A stretch of DNA of 64,000 nucleotides from Platanthera guangdongensis (lineage: Eukaryota > Streptophyta > Magnoliopsida > Asparagales > Orchidaceae). This document shows, piece by piece, positions 10,881 through 20,173 of this stretch. Location: positions 242,901,447-242,965,446 of the forward strand of contig CM077158.1 in the NCBI GenBank assembly GCA_039583875.1, written 5' to 3'. The notes under the pieces were generated by a model. That model was not told the origin of the DNA and did not search any database. It worked only from the letters and a program-made list of their open reading frames with translations. The translations under genes and the position numbers were made by a program. Numbering within the stretch: the stretch's first letter is position 1; the number at the start of each line of letters is the position of its first letter.

Positions 10881-11749
10881 TAGTTCCCGGCCTGGCCGGC
10901 TAGGTGGGAGCCCGGCAGCGTGATTCGTTCTGGGTCGCAAATCATTGCCATCGAGTGACTTCTGGCCCTGTCAGCTAGGTGAGAGCCTGGCAGCGGGATC
11001 TTCTCGAGGCTAGGGATGACACCGAGTGACTTCCGGCCCTGCCAGCTAGGTGGGAGCCTGGCAGCGGGATCTTCTCGGGGTCCAAACACATTCCATCGAG
11101 TGACTTCCGGCCCTGCCAGCTAGGTGAGAGCCTGGCAGCGGGATCTTCTCGAGGCTAGGGATGACACCGAGTGACTTCCGGCCCTGCCAGCTAGGTGAGA
11201 GTCTGGCAGCGGGATCTTCTCGGGGTCCAAACATATTCCATCGAGTGACTTCCGGCCCTGCCAGCTAGGTGGGAGCCTGGCAGCGGGATCTTCTCGGGGT
11301 CCAAACACATTCCATCGAGTGACTTCTGGCCCTGCCAGCTAGGTGAGAGTCTGGCAGCGGGATCTTCTCGAGGCTAGGGATGACATCGAGTGACTTCCGA
11401 CCCTGCCAGCTAGGTGGGAGCCTGGCAGCGGGATCTTCTCGGGGTCCAAACACATTCCATCGAGTGACTTCCGGCCCTGCCAGCTAGGTGAGAGCCTGGC
11501 AGCGGGATCTTCTCGAGGCTAGGGATGACACTGAGTGACTTCCGGCCCTGCCAGCTAGGTGGGAGCCTGGCAGCGGGATCTTCTCGGGGTCCAAACACAT
11601 TCCATCGAGTGACTTCCGGCCCTGCCAGCTAGGTGAGAGCCTGGCAGCGGGATCTTCTCGAGGCTAGGGATGACACCGAGTGACTTCCGGCCCTGCCAGC
11701 TAGGTGGGAGCCTGGCAGCGGGATCTTCTCGGGGTCCAAACACATTCCA
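10881..11749. repeat. Tandem array of 71/74-bp units inside the Tat element
   Basis: Eleven well-kept units plus one degenerate unit at the left end. Two unit types, A (71 bp, ending GGCTAGGGATGACACCGAG) and B (74 bp, ending GGTCCAAACACATTCCATCGAG), share their first 50 bases and mostly alternate, giving a 145-bp dimer. One BB pair breaks the pattern. Every unit carries the inverted pair CTGCCAG..CTGGCAG, able to fold as a hairpin. It lies between the end of integrase and the antisense genes. Confidence 0.95.
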
Positions 11750-11828
11750 ATTTTCTATGCTAGCTGGCCACGGCAATACTGGGGGGGGGAAAGGAATTCA
11801 TTATAACCAACGTGTTGCTTACAGGCGC

Positions 11829-14800
11829 TTAGGGAAAAAACCTTTTCAGGTCGTCTCCACTCCAGGTGAGACTCAGGGTCCCGCCCTCTACATTTTGGAG
11901 CTGATAGCCCCCTGACTTCAAAGCTTCTTTCACAATAAACGGCCCCTCCCAGCTGGGGTTGAGCTTCCCTACAGACGCTGACCTCCCTGCCGCGTCCACC
12001 TTCTTCAGCACCAGGTCTCCTTCCGCGAACTGCTTGACCCTGACATGCTTGTCAAAGTATTTGGCCATCCTTCTTTTTACCTCCTCCCGTCGGATGGCCG
12101 AAAGGTCCCTCAATTCTTCCACCATGTCAAGGGAGAGTCTCAGTTCTCCCTCGTTCTCGGCTCGTCATTCCTCTCGGCCTTCCCTGGCCGCCCCGACTCG
12201 CGGTGTTTGGACTTCAAACTCTATGGGGAGCACCGCCTCGCACCCATGGGAGAGCTTGAAGGGGGTCTCCCCGGTAGCCGTGTTAGGGGTGGTTCTTAGG
12301 GCCCAAAGAACTGCGGGGAGCTACTCTACCCAGCTCCCCCTCAAATTCTCCACCTTTTTTCTTGAGGAGATTGACGATGATCATGTTCGCGGCCTCCACC
12401 TGCCCGTTGCTCCTGGGGTGGTGGACCGAGGAGAACCTGAGGTCGATTCCAAGCTGCTCGCAGAAGCTGGTGAACTCGGCACTGGCGAACTGGGGTCCGT
12501 TGTCGGTGACGATGGCCTGGGGCAGCCCATGGCGACAGATGATCTCCCCCCAAACAAAGTTCCTGATCACTTGGGAGGTCACCTTGGCCAACGCCTTCAT
12601 CTCCATCCACTTCGAGAAGTAGTCGATCATCACTAGGAGGAACCTTCTCTGACCGCTGGCTTGGGGAAATGGTCCGACCAAATCCATTCCCTAGATTGCA
12701 AAGGGCCAGGGGGCCGTGATACTCTTGAGTTGTCGGGCCGGCTGTAGCTGGAGGGGGGCAAACAGCTGGCACTTGTGACATCTCCTTGCGAATTCCGCGG
12801 TGTCTCGGCCCGGGGTGGGCTAGAAATACCCTTGCCTGACTATCCTTCCCTCCAGGGTCCGACTCCCGGAATGACTTACGCACTCCCCGGAGTGGACTTC
12901 CTCCAAGATCCTCTGCGCCTCACCCTCGGCTACGCAGCGAGCCAGCATCCCAGAGAGGGTCTTCCTGTACAGTTGCCCGTCCTTAAGGAGGTAGTAAGCT
13001 GACTTGTGCCTCAGCTTCTTCCTGTCTACCCCCTCCGGATATTCTCCCATGGAGAGGAAAACTACTACTGGATCCATCCACGAAGCTTGCTGGTCGATCT
13101 CCATGAGCTCCCCTTCTTCGATGGAGGGGCGGAACAGGTCGGTGATGGTCCCCCCTGCCCGGGGACCATGCTTTGCTAACTGGTCGGCTTGTTCGTTCTC
13201 TTCCCTTGGCACGTATCGGATGGAGAAGGTCTGGAAGGTCCCTGTGACCCCCTTCACTTTGGCCAAGTATAACTTCAGAGTGGGCTCCCTTGCTTCGAAC
13301 TCCCCGTTGATCTGGGAGGTCACCACCATGGAGTCGGTTAGGACCTCCACATCCCGCACCCCCAGCTCCCTGGCCAGGCGCAACCCCGCTATCACTGCCT
13401 CGTACTCGGCCTGGTTGTTGGTAATGGGAAAATGCACCACCACCGTCTGCTCAATCTGAGTTCCTTGGGGGCTTTCTAGGACCACCCCCACTCCAAGGGA
13501 ACGCCTCCCTGAGGCTCCATCCACCCTCACCTTCCAAGGAGTCGGGCGGGTGAGCTCCTCCTCCGCTACTTCCATCACGTAGTCGGCCAGGAAGTCGGCC
13601 ATCGCCTGAGCTTTGATCGAGAGCCGCGGAACGAAGGAGACATCGAACTCGCTCAGCTCCACCGACTACTTGGCCAGCCGGCCTGAATGCTCCACCCCCT
13701 CGAAGATGTTGCAGAGGGGATGGTCGGTCACCACTCGGATTAAGTGTGCCTGGAAGTAAGGTCGCAACCGCCGGGCCGAGATGATTAGGGCGAATGCAAG
13801 CTTCTCCAAGATCGGATACCGGAGCTCGGCCTTCCTCAGGACCCGGCTGACGTAATAGACAGGGAGCTGTCTTTTTCCCTCTTCCCGAACCAAGACGGAG
13901 CTCAGAGCCTCTGCCCCGACTCCGAGATATAAGAACAAATCATCACCCTCCTTCGGCCCTTGGAGTAGCGGAGCCTGTGTCAACTGCGCCTTGAGGGCCT
14001 GGAACGCCTCCTCGCATTCCTTGGTCCATTCAAACCTCTGACCACCCCTCAGCGTTTTGAAGAAGGGGGAGCACTTCTCCCCTTCCCGAGAAAGGAAGCG
14101 ACTCAGCCCTGCTAGCTTCCCTGTCAACCGTTGGACCTCCTTTGCATTCCGCGGGGACCCCAGCTCCAGGATAGCCTTGACCTTGTCTGGATTCGGCTCG
14201 ACCCCCGCGGGGGTGAGGAGATGCCCCAAGAACTTCCCCCGGCTGGCCCCAAAGACACACTTAAGGGGATTCAGCCGCATCTTGTATCTGCGCAGGGTGG
14301 CGAAGGTCTCCTCCAGGTCCCGGAGGTGGGAGTCCACATCCCGGCTCTTGATCATGAGGTCGTCCACGTACACCTCCAAATTCCTTCCCCTCTGCTCCTT
14401 AAAGACCCTATCCATCATTTTTTGGTAGGTGGCCCTAGCGTTCTTCAGCCTGAATGGCATCATCTTGTAGTAGTAGTAGCCGTCCCCTGTGATGAACGAG
14501 ACATCCTTGATATCCGGGGGGTGCATCCTGATCTGATGGTAACCTGAAAAGGCATCTAAAAAACTCATTACAGAAAAGCCGACGGCTGAGTCAACCAGCG
14601 CGTCGATCCGAGGAAAAGGATAACAGTCCTTAGGACAAGCTTTATTGAGTAATGAAAAATCGATACACATTCGCCAACGGCCGTCTCCTTTTTTAACCAT
14701 CACGACGTTGGAGACCCAGCTGGGGTACTGAATCTCGGACACGAAGCCGGCCTTGAGAAGCTTTGTCACCTCCTCCCTGATGGGTTCCGCCAGCTTGTCT

Positions 14801-14880
14801 GCCGTGGATCTCTTTTTCTGCTGAACGGGGCGTGTTCCCGGGTCCAGGTTGAGGCGATGGACAAGCCACATCCGCGTCAA
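11829..14880 (-). pseudogene. Tat pol: reverse transcriptase, RNase H, second RNase H, integrase
   Basis: RT occupies 13850-14880, with LEVYVDDLMIKS as catalytic core. The Ty3 RNase H follows, reading PVYYVSRVLRKAELRYPILE. A second, archaeal-type RNase H at about 13200-13560 (VRVDGASGRRSLGVGVVL, NNQAEYEAVIAGLRLA) marks the Tat lineage. Integrase has a C-X2-C pair (CHKC) and D,D,E landmarks GMDLVGPFP, AIVTDNGPQF and RSNGQVEAAN, ending with the C-terminal domain at 11829-12125. Lesions: TAG in place of Trp at 13663-13665, 12820-12822 and about 12690; a frameshift near the A-run at 12355; and stops just after it. At 14859-14860 one extra base separates protease from RT frame. Confidence 0.93.
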
Positions 14881-15841
14881 CCCCCGGCATCTCCGCGGCG
14901 TTCCAGGCGAAGATGTCCACGTTCTTCTGGATGCACTCCAGCATCCTGCCCTGGTCCTCCGGGGTCAGCCCCCCGCTGGCGCGGATCTTCTCCATCCTGC
15001 CTCCACGGGTGAGCACTTCCAGCTCCACCACTTCCTCCGCGGCCTCCAGCCTGGACTGCTCCGCCCATCCCTCAGCATCCCCTTCCTCCAGAACAGGGAC
15101 CTCTACCTCCATCTCTTCTCCCGCGCCCCTCACTTCGGCTACCTCCTCCAGATCCCCTCCTGTCGCCTCTCCTTCGTGGTCCTTCACTCCTGGCTCCTCC
15201 CCTCCTGCCTCCTGCTCGGCCTCCTCCATCCTCCGTCCCATCTCCTCGGCTCCCTCCTGCCAAGAGATGGTGTTCACCGCGGTGACATAACACTCCCGCG
15301 CCACCTTCGGGTCCCCCCTGACCCTGACCTGGACCCCCTCGGCGTTGAACTTCAAACACTGATGGAAAGACGAGGGGACGCAGCGGAAGGCGCTGATGAG
15401 AGGCCTCCCGAAGATGGCGCTGTAGCTGCTGGGGGCGTCCACAATGACGAACTTGCAGTTTCGGGACTGCCCCCCCAGGGTGACATGGAGGACAACTCCT
15501 CCCTTTACTTCCTTCCTTTCTCCCGAGAACCCGAACAAGGGCCCGTCCGAGGCCAACACTCTCTTAGCCTCCACCTTCATCGCGTCAAACGCCTTTTTGA
15601 AGACGACGTTGACGGAGCTCCCATTGTACACGAGGATTCGTGAGACAGTGAAATTCTCGATGGCAGCCTTGATGACCAGCGCATCACAGAACAGATCCTC
15701 GTGGTCTGGCATATCACTTTTGGAGAAGGTGATCCTCTCCTCCGGAGGCGGGGTTTGGGATGTAGAGGTGACGCTCCGCCGGTACATGGTGTGGAGGCTT
15801 GCCTTGTGGGAAGCCTCGATCCCCACTCCCCCGTGGATCAC
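14849..15841 (-). pseudogene. Tat protease and acidic linker
   Basis: This frame continues directly after the gag stop, in the same phase. The aspartic protease region reads ILVYNGSSVNVVFKKAF, followed by FGRPLISAF as the flap-side motif. Family members have D-N/T-G-S-S; here the catalytic Asp codon is TAC (Tyr, 15626-15628), so the enzyme should be inactive. A Glu/Gly-rich linker of about 120 residues follows, then FAWNAAEMPG just before RT. The frame is lost at 14859-14860 by a one-base insertion relative to the paralogous fragment at 1-420. Confidence 0.85.
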
Positions 15842-17287
15842 TCAGATCCCTCCTCGGGTCCCGACATCAACCCGGTCCTCGCAACGATCCTCCTCCGCCC
15901 GAGGCAGGACCTCCTCGATTCTCACTTCTTGTCGCGCCTCCTGCTGTTGTTGCTGCCGCTCCCTATTCCCTCTCATCTCCAAGAATTCCGGGCACGTGGC
16001 TGTTGCGTGCCCCTCTTCCTGATGGAAGTCGCAATAGGGCAGCTCCACCCTGAACTCCCTTCTCCTCCTCCTCATGATCCCCCTCCTTGCTCCCAAAGCT
16101 ATGGCCATGGCCTCCTCCTGATCGGGGAGCTGGGGCCTCTGACCCTGCCTCCAGTCCGGTGGGTGGAACTGGTCCTGCCTCCCCTGATAGTGACCCCTTC
16201 CGAAGTACCCTCTCTGTGGCCCTTGCCCCTGCCCTTCAGGTCTCCAGCCCAGCCGACGGTCGGGCTCCTGGTGCCCCCACCTCAGCTGCTGCTGCCACTG
16301 GAGCTGCCTCTGCTCCCTCTGCCTAGGCTCCCCTCTTCTCTCTTCCTGTCCTCTTCCCCCCTTTGACTCATTTTCTTCCTCCGTCGCCCACCTGGCCAGC
16401 TTCCTTGCGAATTCCGGGTTCGACGCCTCCCCGTCGACCTCTCTCGCCGCCCTCTCCATCAACTCCTCGTAGGAGAGAGGGGGAACTCTCTTCAGCTCCA
16501 TTCGGAAGAAACCCTCCTGCAGGCCCAGGGTGAAAGCCATCATCAGACTATGGCCCGACATATCCTGGACCTGGGTAACCTCCTCCTGAAATCGATCCAC
16601 ATAGCTCCCCAATGTCTCGTTCACTCCTTGCTTAATGTGGAACAAGGACTCAGATTCCTTCTTCCTCTTCTTCGAAGTAGTGAACCTCAGCATGAATCCT
16701 CGACGCAGGTCCTCAAAACAGTAGATGGAGCTGGCCGGGAGCTGGTGGAACCACTCCCTTGCATTCTCCTGGAGGGTGATGGCGAAGAGTCGGCATTTGA
16801 ATCCGTCCGACATCTGACGGATGGAGACCACGTCTTCGAACCATTGGACGTGCTGAACCGGGTCTCCCTTCCCGGTGTAGTAAGACATCTCGGGCTCCCT
16901 GAACCCTTCTGATACTGGTGCTGAGGAGACCAGCTTGCTGAAAGGACTGCCTCCCGCCACTGGGCGAACCGGCGAATCTCGCGGACCCAGCTCGCCGAAC
17001 CTGCCTCGGCTTGCCGAGCCGGGGAAAAGCTCGCGCCCTGAGAGCTCGCCCCCTCGGCCTTCCTTGGCCACTTCCTTCCCAGCTCGCCTGCCGGGAGCGT
17101 CCTCGCCCAAGGAGGGGGCGGCCGCGATCTGGATTGCCGGAGTCGAGCACTCAGCCCGTGTGCCGAGTGCGAACTTGACCAGAGTCAGCACCTCATTCCT
17201 GAAGTCTTCAAACATTCCCACTTTTGCAAGAGGCGGGGGGGGGGGGGGCGGCGAGTCCTGCCTGTCAGATCCTTGTCCTCCCGTCAT
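15842..17287 (-). CDS. Tat gag
   Basis: An intact 481-codon frame from ATG at 17285-17287 (MTGGQGSDRQD) to TGA at 15842-15844. It could open upstream to 17326 only through non-ATG codons. Residues of the retrotransposon gag domain are clear: DPVQHVQWFEDVVSIRQMSD, CRLFAITLQENAREWFHQLP and GSYVDRFQEEVTQVQDMSG. A single zinc-knuckle-like motif, CDFHQEEGHATATC, precedes a Gln/Glu-rich tail. The TGA is followed in the same frame by protease, so gag and pol may be linked by readthrough, or a sense codon may have mutated. This is the only major frame in the element that remains whole. Confidence 0.9.
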   Translation of the reverse strand: MTGGQGSDRQDSPPPPPPPLAKVGMFEDFRNEVLTLVKFALGTRAECSTPAIQIAAAPSLGEDAPGRRAGKEVAKEGRGGELSGRELFPGSASRGRFGELGPRDSPVRPVAGGSPFSKLVSSAPVSEGFREPEMSYYTGKGDPVQHVQWFEDVVSIRQMSDGFKCRLFAITLQENAREWFHQLPASSIYCFEDLRRGFMLRFTTSKKRKKESESLFHIKQGVNETLGSYVDRFQEEVTQVQDMSGHSLMMAFTLGLQEGFFRMELKRVPPLSYEELMERAAREVDGEASNPEFARKLARWATEEENESKGGRGQEERRGEPRQREQRQLQWQQQLRWGHQEPDRRLGWRPEGQGQGPQRGYFGRGHYQGRQDQFHPPDWRQGQRPQLPDQEEAMAIALGARRGIMRRRRREFRVELPYCDFHQEEGHATATCPEFLEMRGNRERQQQQQEARQEVRIEEVLPRAEEDRCEDRVDVGTRGGI

Positions 17288-17342
17288 CGAGCTCGCCAAA
17301 GCTTTTCTGCACTGACCACGGTCCACGCTCGCCGCACTAAAA

Positions 17343-18228
17343 TGTTGAAACCGGAATCCGGCCTCTTGTGGAGTTCGACCCTTGGGGAAGGGGTGGTCTC
17401 GCGCCTACTTTGCTCCTGCAAGAAAAACAACGAAGAAGACAAGAAAAAACAGACCCAAGGGCTCGGCAGGGAGGTCCCACCACAAACCCGGAAGATCTCT
17501 GAGCGCTTCCCCTCCTTAGCTAGAAGCCGAGCTAAGGCACCCTCAGAGAACACTTGAAAACGGGAGTAAGGAGGCACTTAAAGCGTGTCCTCTGAGGTAC
17601 CCCTTGGGTCTTATTTATAGTTTTTTGGAATCTGAACTGCCAATAACCAAAAGAACTGACCTGAAAATACCAAAAAGCCCCTGGTCGGGTCTGCCAACAG
17701 CCAAACTCCGCTGTCCTGAACGACTATGCGCAGTCCAACCTGGTCTGCCAACAGCGTGACTCCGCTGTTCTGAGAAGCTACTCGCACTCGTGGGGAGGGC
17801 CCCATCCATGAGTGAGGTGGTCGACTCGCCGCTGATTCCTTCCGCGAGAGGCGGGCGCGACCTGGCCCTTGCGGCTCGCCTATCCTTCTGGGGCAAACGC
17901 GAGCCTGGTCATCGTGACTCGCCGAAATTCCGCCGAGTTGGGCGGGGGCAGTCCGGTCGCGGGTAGGGAGCGGGCTGGCGGCTGCGATGATCATTGGAAG
18001 GGCTCGCGGATCGCGAGTCGCGGGTCGCGAGTCGCGGGTCACGGGTCGCAGACTACGAGTCGAGCAGGCTTGCAGCCGGGAGTTGCCTCGCCTGGCTCGT
18101 TCGGCCGAACTGAGTGGGAGCGGGCCAGCCTCTCGCCGCGTGTCCGCTTGTTGCTTGGGTGCGGGTCGCGGGACTGGGCTCGCTCGATCTTCTTGGCGGG
18201 GCCCGCTCGCCGAACACGGGGTTGTACA
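17343..18228 (-). repeat. 5' LTR of the Tat element with promoter (886 bp)
   Basis: Leftward promoter: TATA box CTATAAATAA on the minus strand at 17611-17620. TG..CA termini, TSD TTGTA on the right. The sequence just left of it (17320-17342, TTTTAGTGCGGCGAGC on minus) is where the primer binding site must be; I cannot assign the tRNA. Confidence 0.95.
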
Positions 18229-18400
18229 TTGTACAATTTGTGAATCCTGGCCGGGCCGGGCTGAGCTGAGGTTTTATTTTTTAAAAACATTTTTTATTCT
18301 TTATTATATTTAGATTTTAGAATCAAAGCCATTGTAGTATGCATCACTATACCCGACCCAGATTGCTGCATATTTTATAGCGTTGATTTTATGAAACTTA
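18229..18400. other. Flank right of the Tat insertion
   Basis: AT-rich sequence without features. It ends with the TTA (18398-18400) that is the target duplication of the first Tourist-type element. Confidence 0.4.
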
Positions 18401-18530
18401 GGCTCCGTTTGGGAGAACTTATTTTCACCGGTCAAGCGGCTACGATCGCATGAACCCGACCTTAATTAAGGTCAGAATCATGCGATAGGAGCCGCTTGAC
18501 CGGTGAAAATAAGTGCCCCCAAACAAAGCC
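18401..18530. mobile_element. Tourist-type MITE, copy 1 (130 bp), TSD TTA
   Basis: Near-palindromic element: GGCTCCGTTTGGGAGAACTT at one end and GCCCCCAAACAAAGCC at the other, with an internal repeat of CCGGTCAAGCGGCT and its complement. Flanked by TTA at 18398-18400 and 18531-18533, as in PIF/Harbinger-derived MITEs. Confidence 0.8.
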
Positions 18531-18689
18531 TTAATAAAGTGTGTTTTAAAGATTGTTATTTCTTATCTTGAATAGATTATTTAGTTAATTATGTGAAAGT
18601 ATTTTCTTATACGAGCTATTTAGATGCATTCTCTCCGACTTTTACCAAATAAGAAAGCCTGATATCTCTCACATCTCATTCATCACAAA

Positions 18690-19180
18690 CAATGGTTGCT
18701 TTTGTTATCAAGTAATGTCTTTTGGGCTAAAAAATGATGGTACTACTTACCAGCGAATTATGGATTTCGTATTTAGGCTTCAAAAAAGTTGTGATCCCGA
18801 TGTGTATGTTGATGAGCTCTTAATCAAATGCAAAGCGTCTCATGCTCATTTAGCTGACCTCGAAGAGACGTTCGTAACTCTGCGAAGGTATTAGATAAAA
18901 CTTAGATTCTGTTTGAGAGGACTTATTTTCACCGGCCAAGCGGTTATGGTCCGGTTCATGCGGTCGTAACCGCTTGGCCGGTGAAAATAAATCCTCCCAA
19001 ACGGAGCCTTAATCCTTTGAAATGCATTTTCAGGGCTAGCGAGAAAAAAATTCCTAGGGCATCTCCTTAGTCCCCGAGGACTCGAGAATAATTTGGATAA
19101 AGTAAAAGCAATTTTTAACATGACACCTCCAAGGTCACTCAAAAAAATAAGTAAATTTTACGTTGGCCGTCTACCTAACA
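18690..19180 (+). pseudogene. Tat-like RT fragment split by a MITE
   Basis: The plus-strand translation reads MSFGLKNDGTTYQRIMDFVF, then VYVDELLIK and ADLEETFVTLRR. After the MITE at 18905-19008 it resumes with NPLKCIFRASEKKFLGHLLS. These align with the RT of the complete Tat element, and the active site is altered (YVDE for YVDD). The fragment has no LTR or other domains. Confidence 0.8.
18905..19008. mobile_element. Tourist-type MITE, copy 2 (104 bp), TSD TTA, inside RT fragment
   Basis: Same family as 18401-18530: GTTTGAGAGGACTTATTTTC against GAAAATAAATCCTCCCAAAC, nearly a perfect hairpin. TTA flanks it at 18902-18904 and 19009-19011. Removing the element and one TTA restores the codons for K-L-N-P-L of the interrupted RT, which fixes the ends exactly. 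Confidence 0.85.
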
Positions 19181-19189
19181 CAACCCTCA

Positions 19190-19973
19190 CCATTTTTCAT
19201 CCGAGCTTGGGATCGGCATAGGCGGGTTTTATATTTTGACTCTGTTATTTTAAAAAACTTGTGGCATAAATGTAGATGTACCTTCACCAATATAAATAAA
19301 ATTAGTAAAATGAAATATAATTTATAATTCAAAGCATCATTAGATGGCCTTAATGAGGCGGAATTTTTCTGTCCGGGTTTCGGAGCACTCGCGCGCGACT
19401 GAAAATGCTCGTGCGGGGGCTTCTCCCTCTTTTGTTTTTGTTTATTTTTTCTCCCTGTAAATCGTGATCGTTGATAGCTCCATGTGCGAACTTGTGCTCT
19501 CACCCGGATGGAGATTTCCAAACGGAGCCCGATCCTAATAATCTCTCCTTAATGAGAGGGATTATTCCATCCGGGTGATCTCCGGAGATCACTTTTAATC
19601 TCCACGGAGATCACCCGAATGATCAACAGTTTCCAAAAACTTCACCTTGAATAGACCATTGAAATATGACTCTTCGATAAGATCATTTTCCGGTTGTTGT
19701 ATGGTTAAAAAAACACGATCGCGCTCATAATCGACCACATTTCGATAAAAATGATGGCTAAATGACATTAGAATAGCCCGCGGGCCGACTATTTTCTCGT
19801 AAAACAGACACAAAACAGGCATCACAAGCAAAATGCTTCCAGGTTTTAGGCTTTGGTGATACGAAAAGAGCGAAAAAAACGATCTTGAAAATTACAGATT
19901 AGAATAAAGTTGATTACTATTAAGCAACTTGCAGAGGATATCTGCGGCCGCAGCTCTCCGGCGTCTCATTTTC
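19190..19973. other. Non-coding stretch with small inverted repeats, downstream of RFC4
   Basis: No gene. 19500-19620 contains GGGTGATCTCCGGAGATCAC and its complement, plus GCGGAATTTTTCTGTCCGGG near 19360. Both resemble the terminal and internal sequence of the element at 20543-20889, so remnants of that family are likely. The right part should hold the RFC4 3' UTR or polyadenylation region, but I see no clear signal. Confidence 0.4.
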
Positions 19974-20101
19974 GCCTAATGAAACTGCGTATCTTGGGGG
20001 ATGTCGCCTAATGAAACTGCGTATCTTGTGGCATGCGGCCTAATGAAACTGCGTATCTTGGGGCATGTCGCCTAATGAAACTGCATATCTTGGGGCATGT
20101 C
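19974..20101. repeat. Four 32-bp tandem units covering the RFC4 stop codon and 3' UTR
   Basis: Unit GCCTAATGAAACTGCGTATC plus TTGGGGCATGTC, four copies with few changes. On the minus strand the rightmost unit encodes the last RFC4 residues (DMPQDMQFH) and the stop TAG (20072-20074). The other three repeat this coding end inside the 3' UTR. Confidence 0.9.
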
Positions 20102-20173
20102 GCATAGAGCGCCCATAGTATGACTGACTACATTCATCAGCTGCAGGTACTCATCAGCTCCATCAATTAGACA
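20072..20173 (-). CDS. RFC4: RFC4 terminal exon with stop
   Basis: After acceptor TTTCTTACAG the exon reads [20 protein letters not shown] then [13 protein letters not shown] and TAG at 20072-20074. The first half matches the conserved RFC4 C-terminus. The last nine residues come from the first unit of the 32-bp tandem repeat and may be a recent extension. Confidence 0.83.
   Translation of the reverse strand, partial: CLIDGADEYLQLMNVVSHTMGALCDMPQDMQFH

Larger units (their letters stand above)
5957..18228 (-). mobile_element. Complete Ty3/gypsy Tat-lineage retrotransposon, 12.3 kb, TSD TTGTA
   Basis: Both LTRs (5957-6828 and 17343-18228) begin TGTTGAAACC and end GTTGTACA on the plus strand. 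They are flanked by perfect 5-bp direct repeats TTGTA at 5952-5956 and 18229-18233. The element is transcribed leftward. Its order is 5' LTR, gag, protease, RT, RNase H, a second RNase H, integrase, then a tandem-repeat array, then two genes on the opposite strand, polypurine tract and 3' LTR. The second RNase H and the antisense genes are features I know from the plant Tat lineage. By eye the LTRs differ at about 20-25 sites plus one 14-bp indel, so the insertion is fairly recent. Its coding frames are nevertheless broken at several places. Confidence 0.95.

Noticed and set aside
10881..11749. Regular repeat array that could look like a CRISPR
   Set aside because: Units are contiguous with no unique spacers, lie inside a eukaryotic retrotransposon, and there are no cas genes.
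11046..11776. Series of 62-73 codon minus-strand frames (MFGPREDPAARLPPSWQG)
   Set aside because: The same frame repeated every 145 bp by the tandem array; no start context or homology.
12341..12883. 180-codon minus-strand frame overlapping integrase
   Set aside because: Out-of-phase shadow of the G/C-rich integrase region; the real frame carries the D,D,E landmarks.
14131..16366. Several plus-strand frames of 80-264 codons opposite Tat gag-pol
   Set aside because: Antisense shadows of the conserved gag-pol frame with Pro/Ser/Leu bias; no promoter or splice structure, unlike 7021-10467.
11829..18228. Programmed frameshift between Tat protease and RT
   Set aside because: The fragment at 1-420 lacks the extra base, so the shift is a copy-specific insertion.
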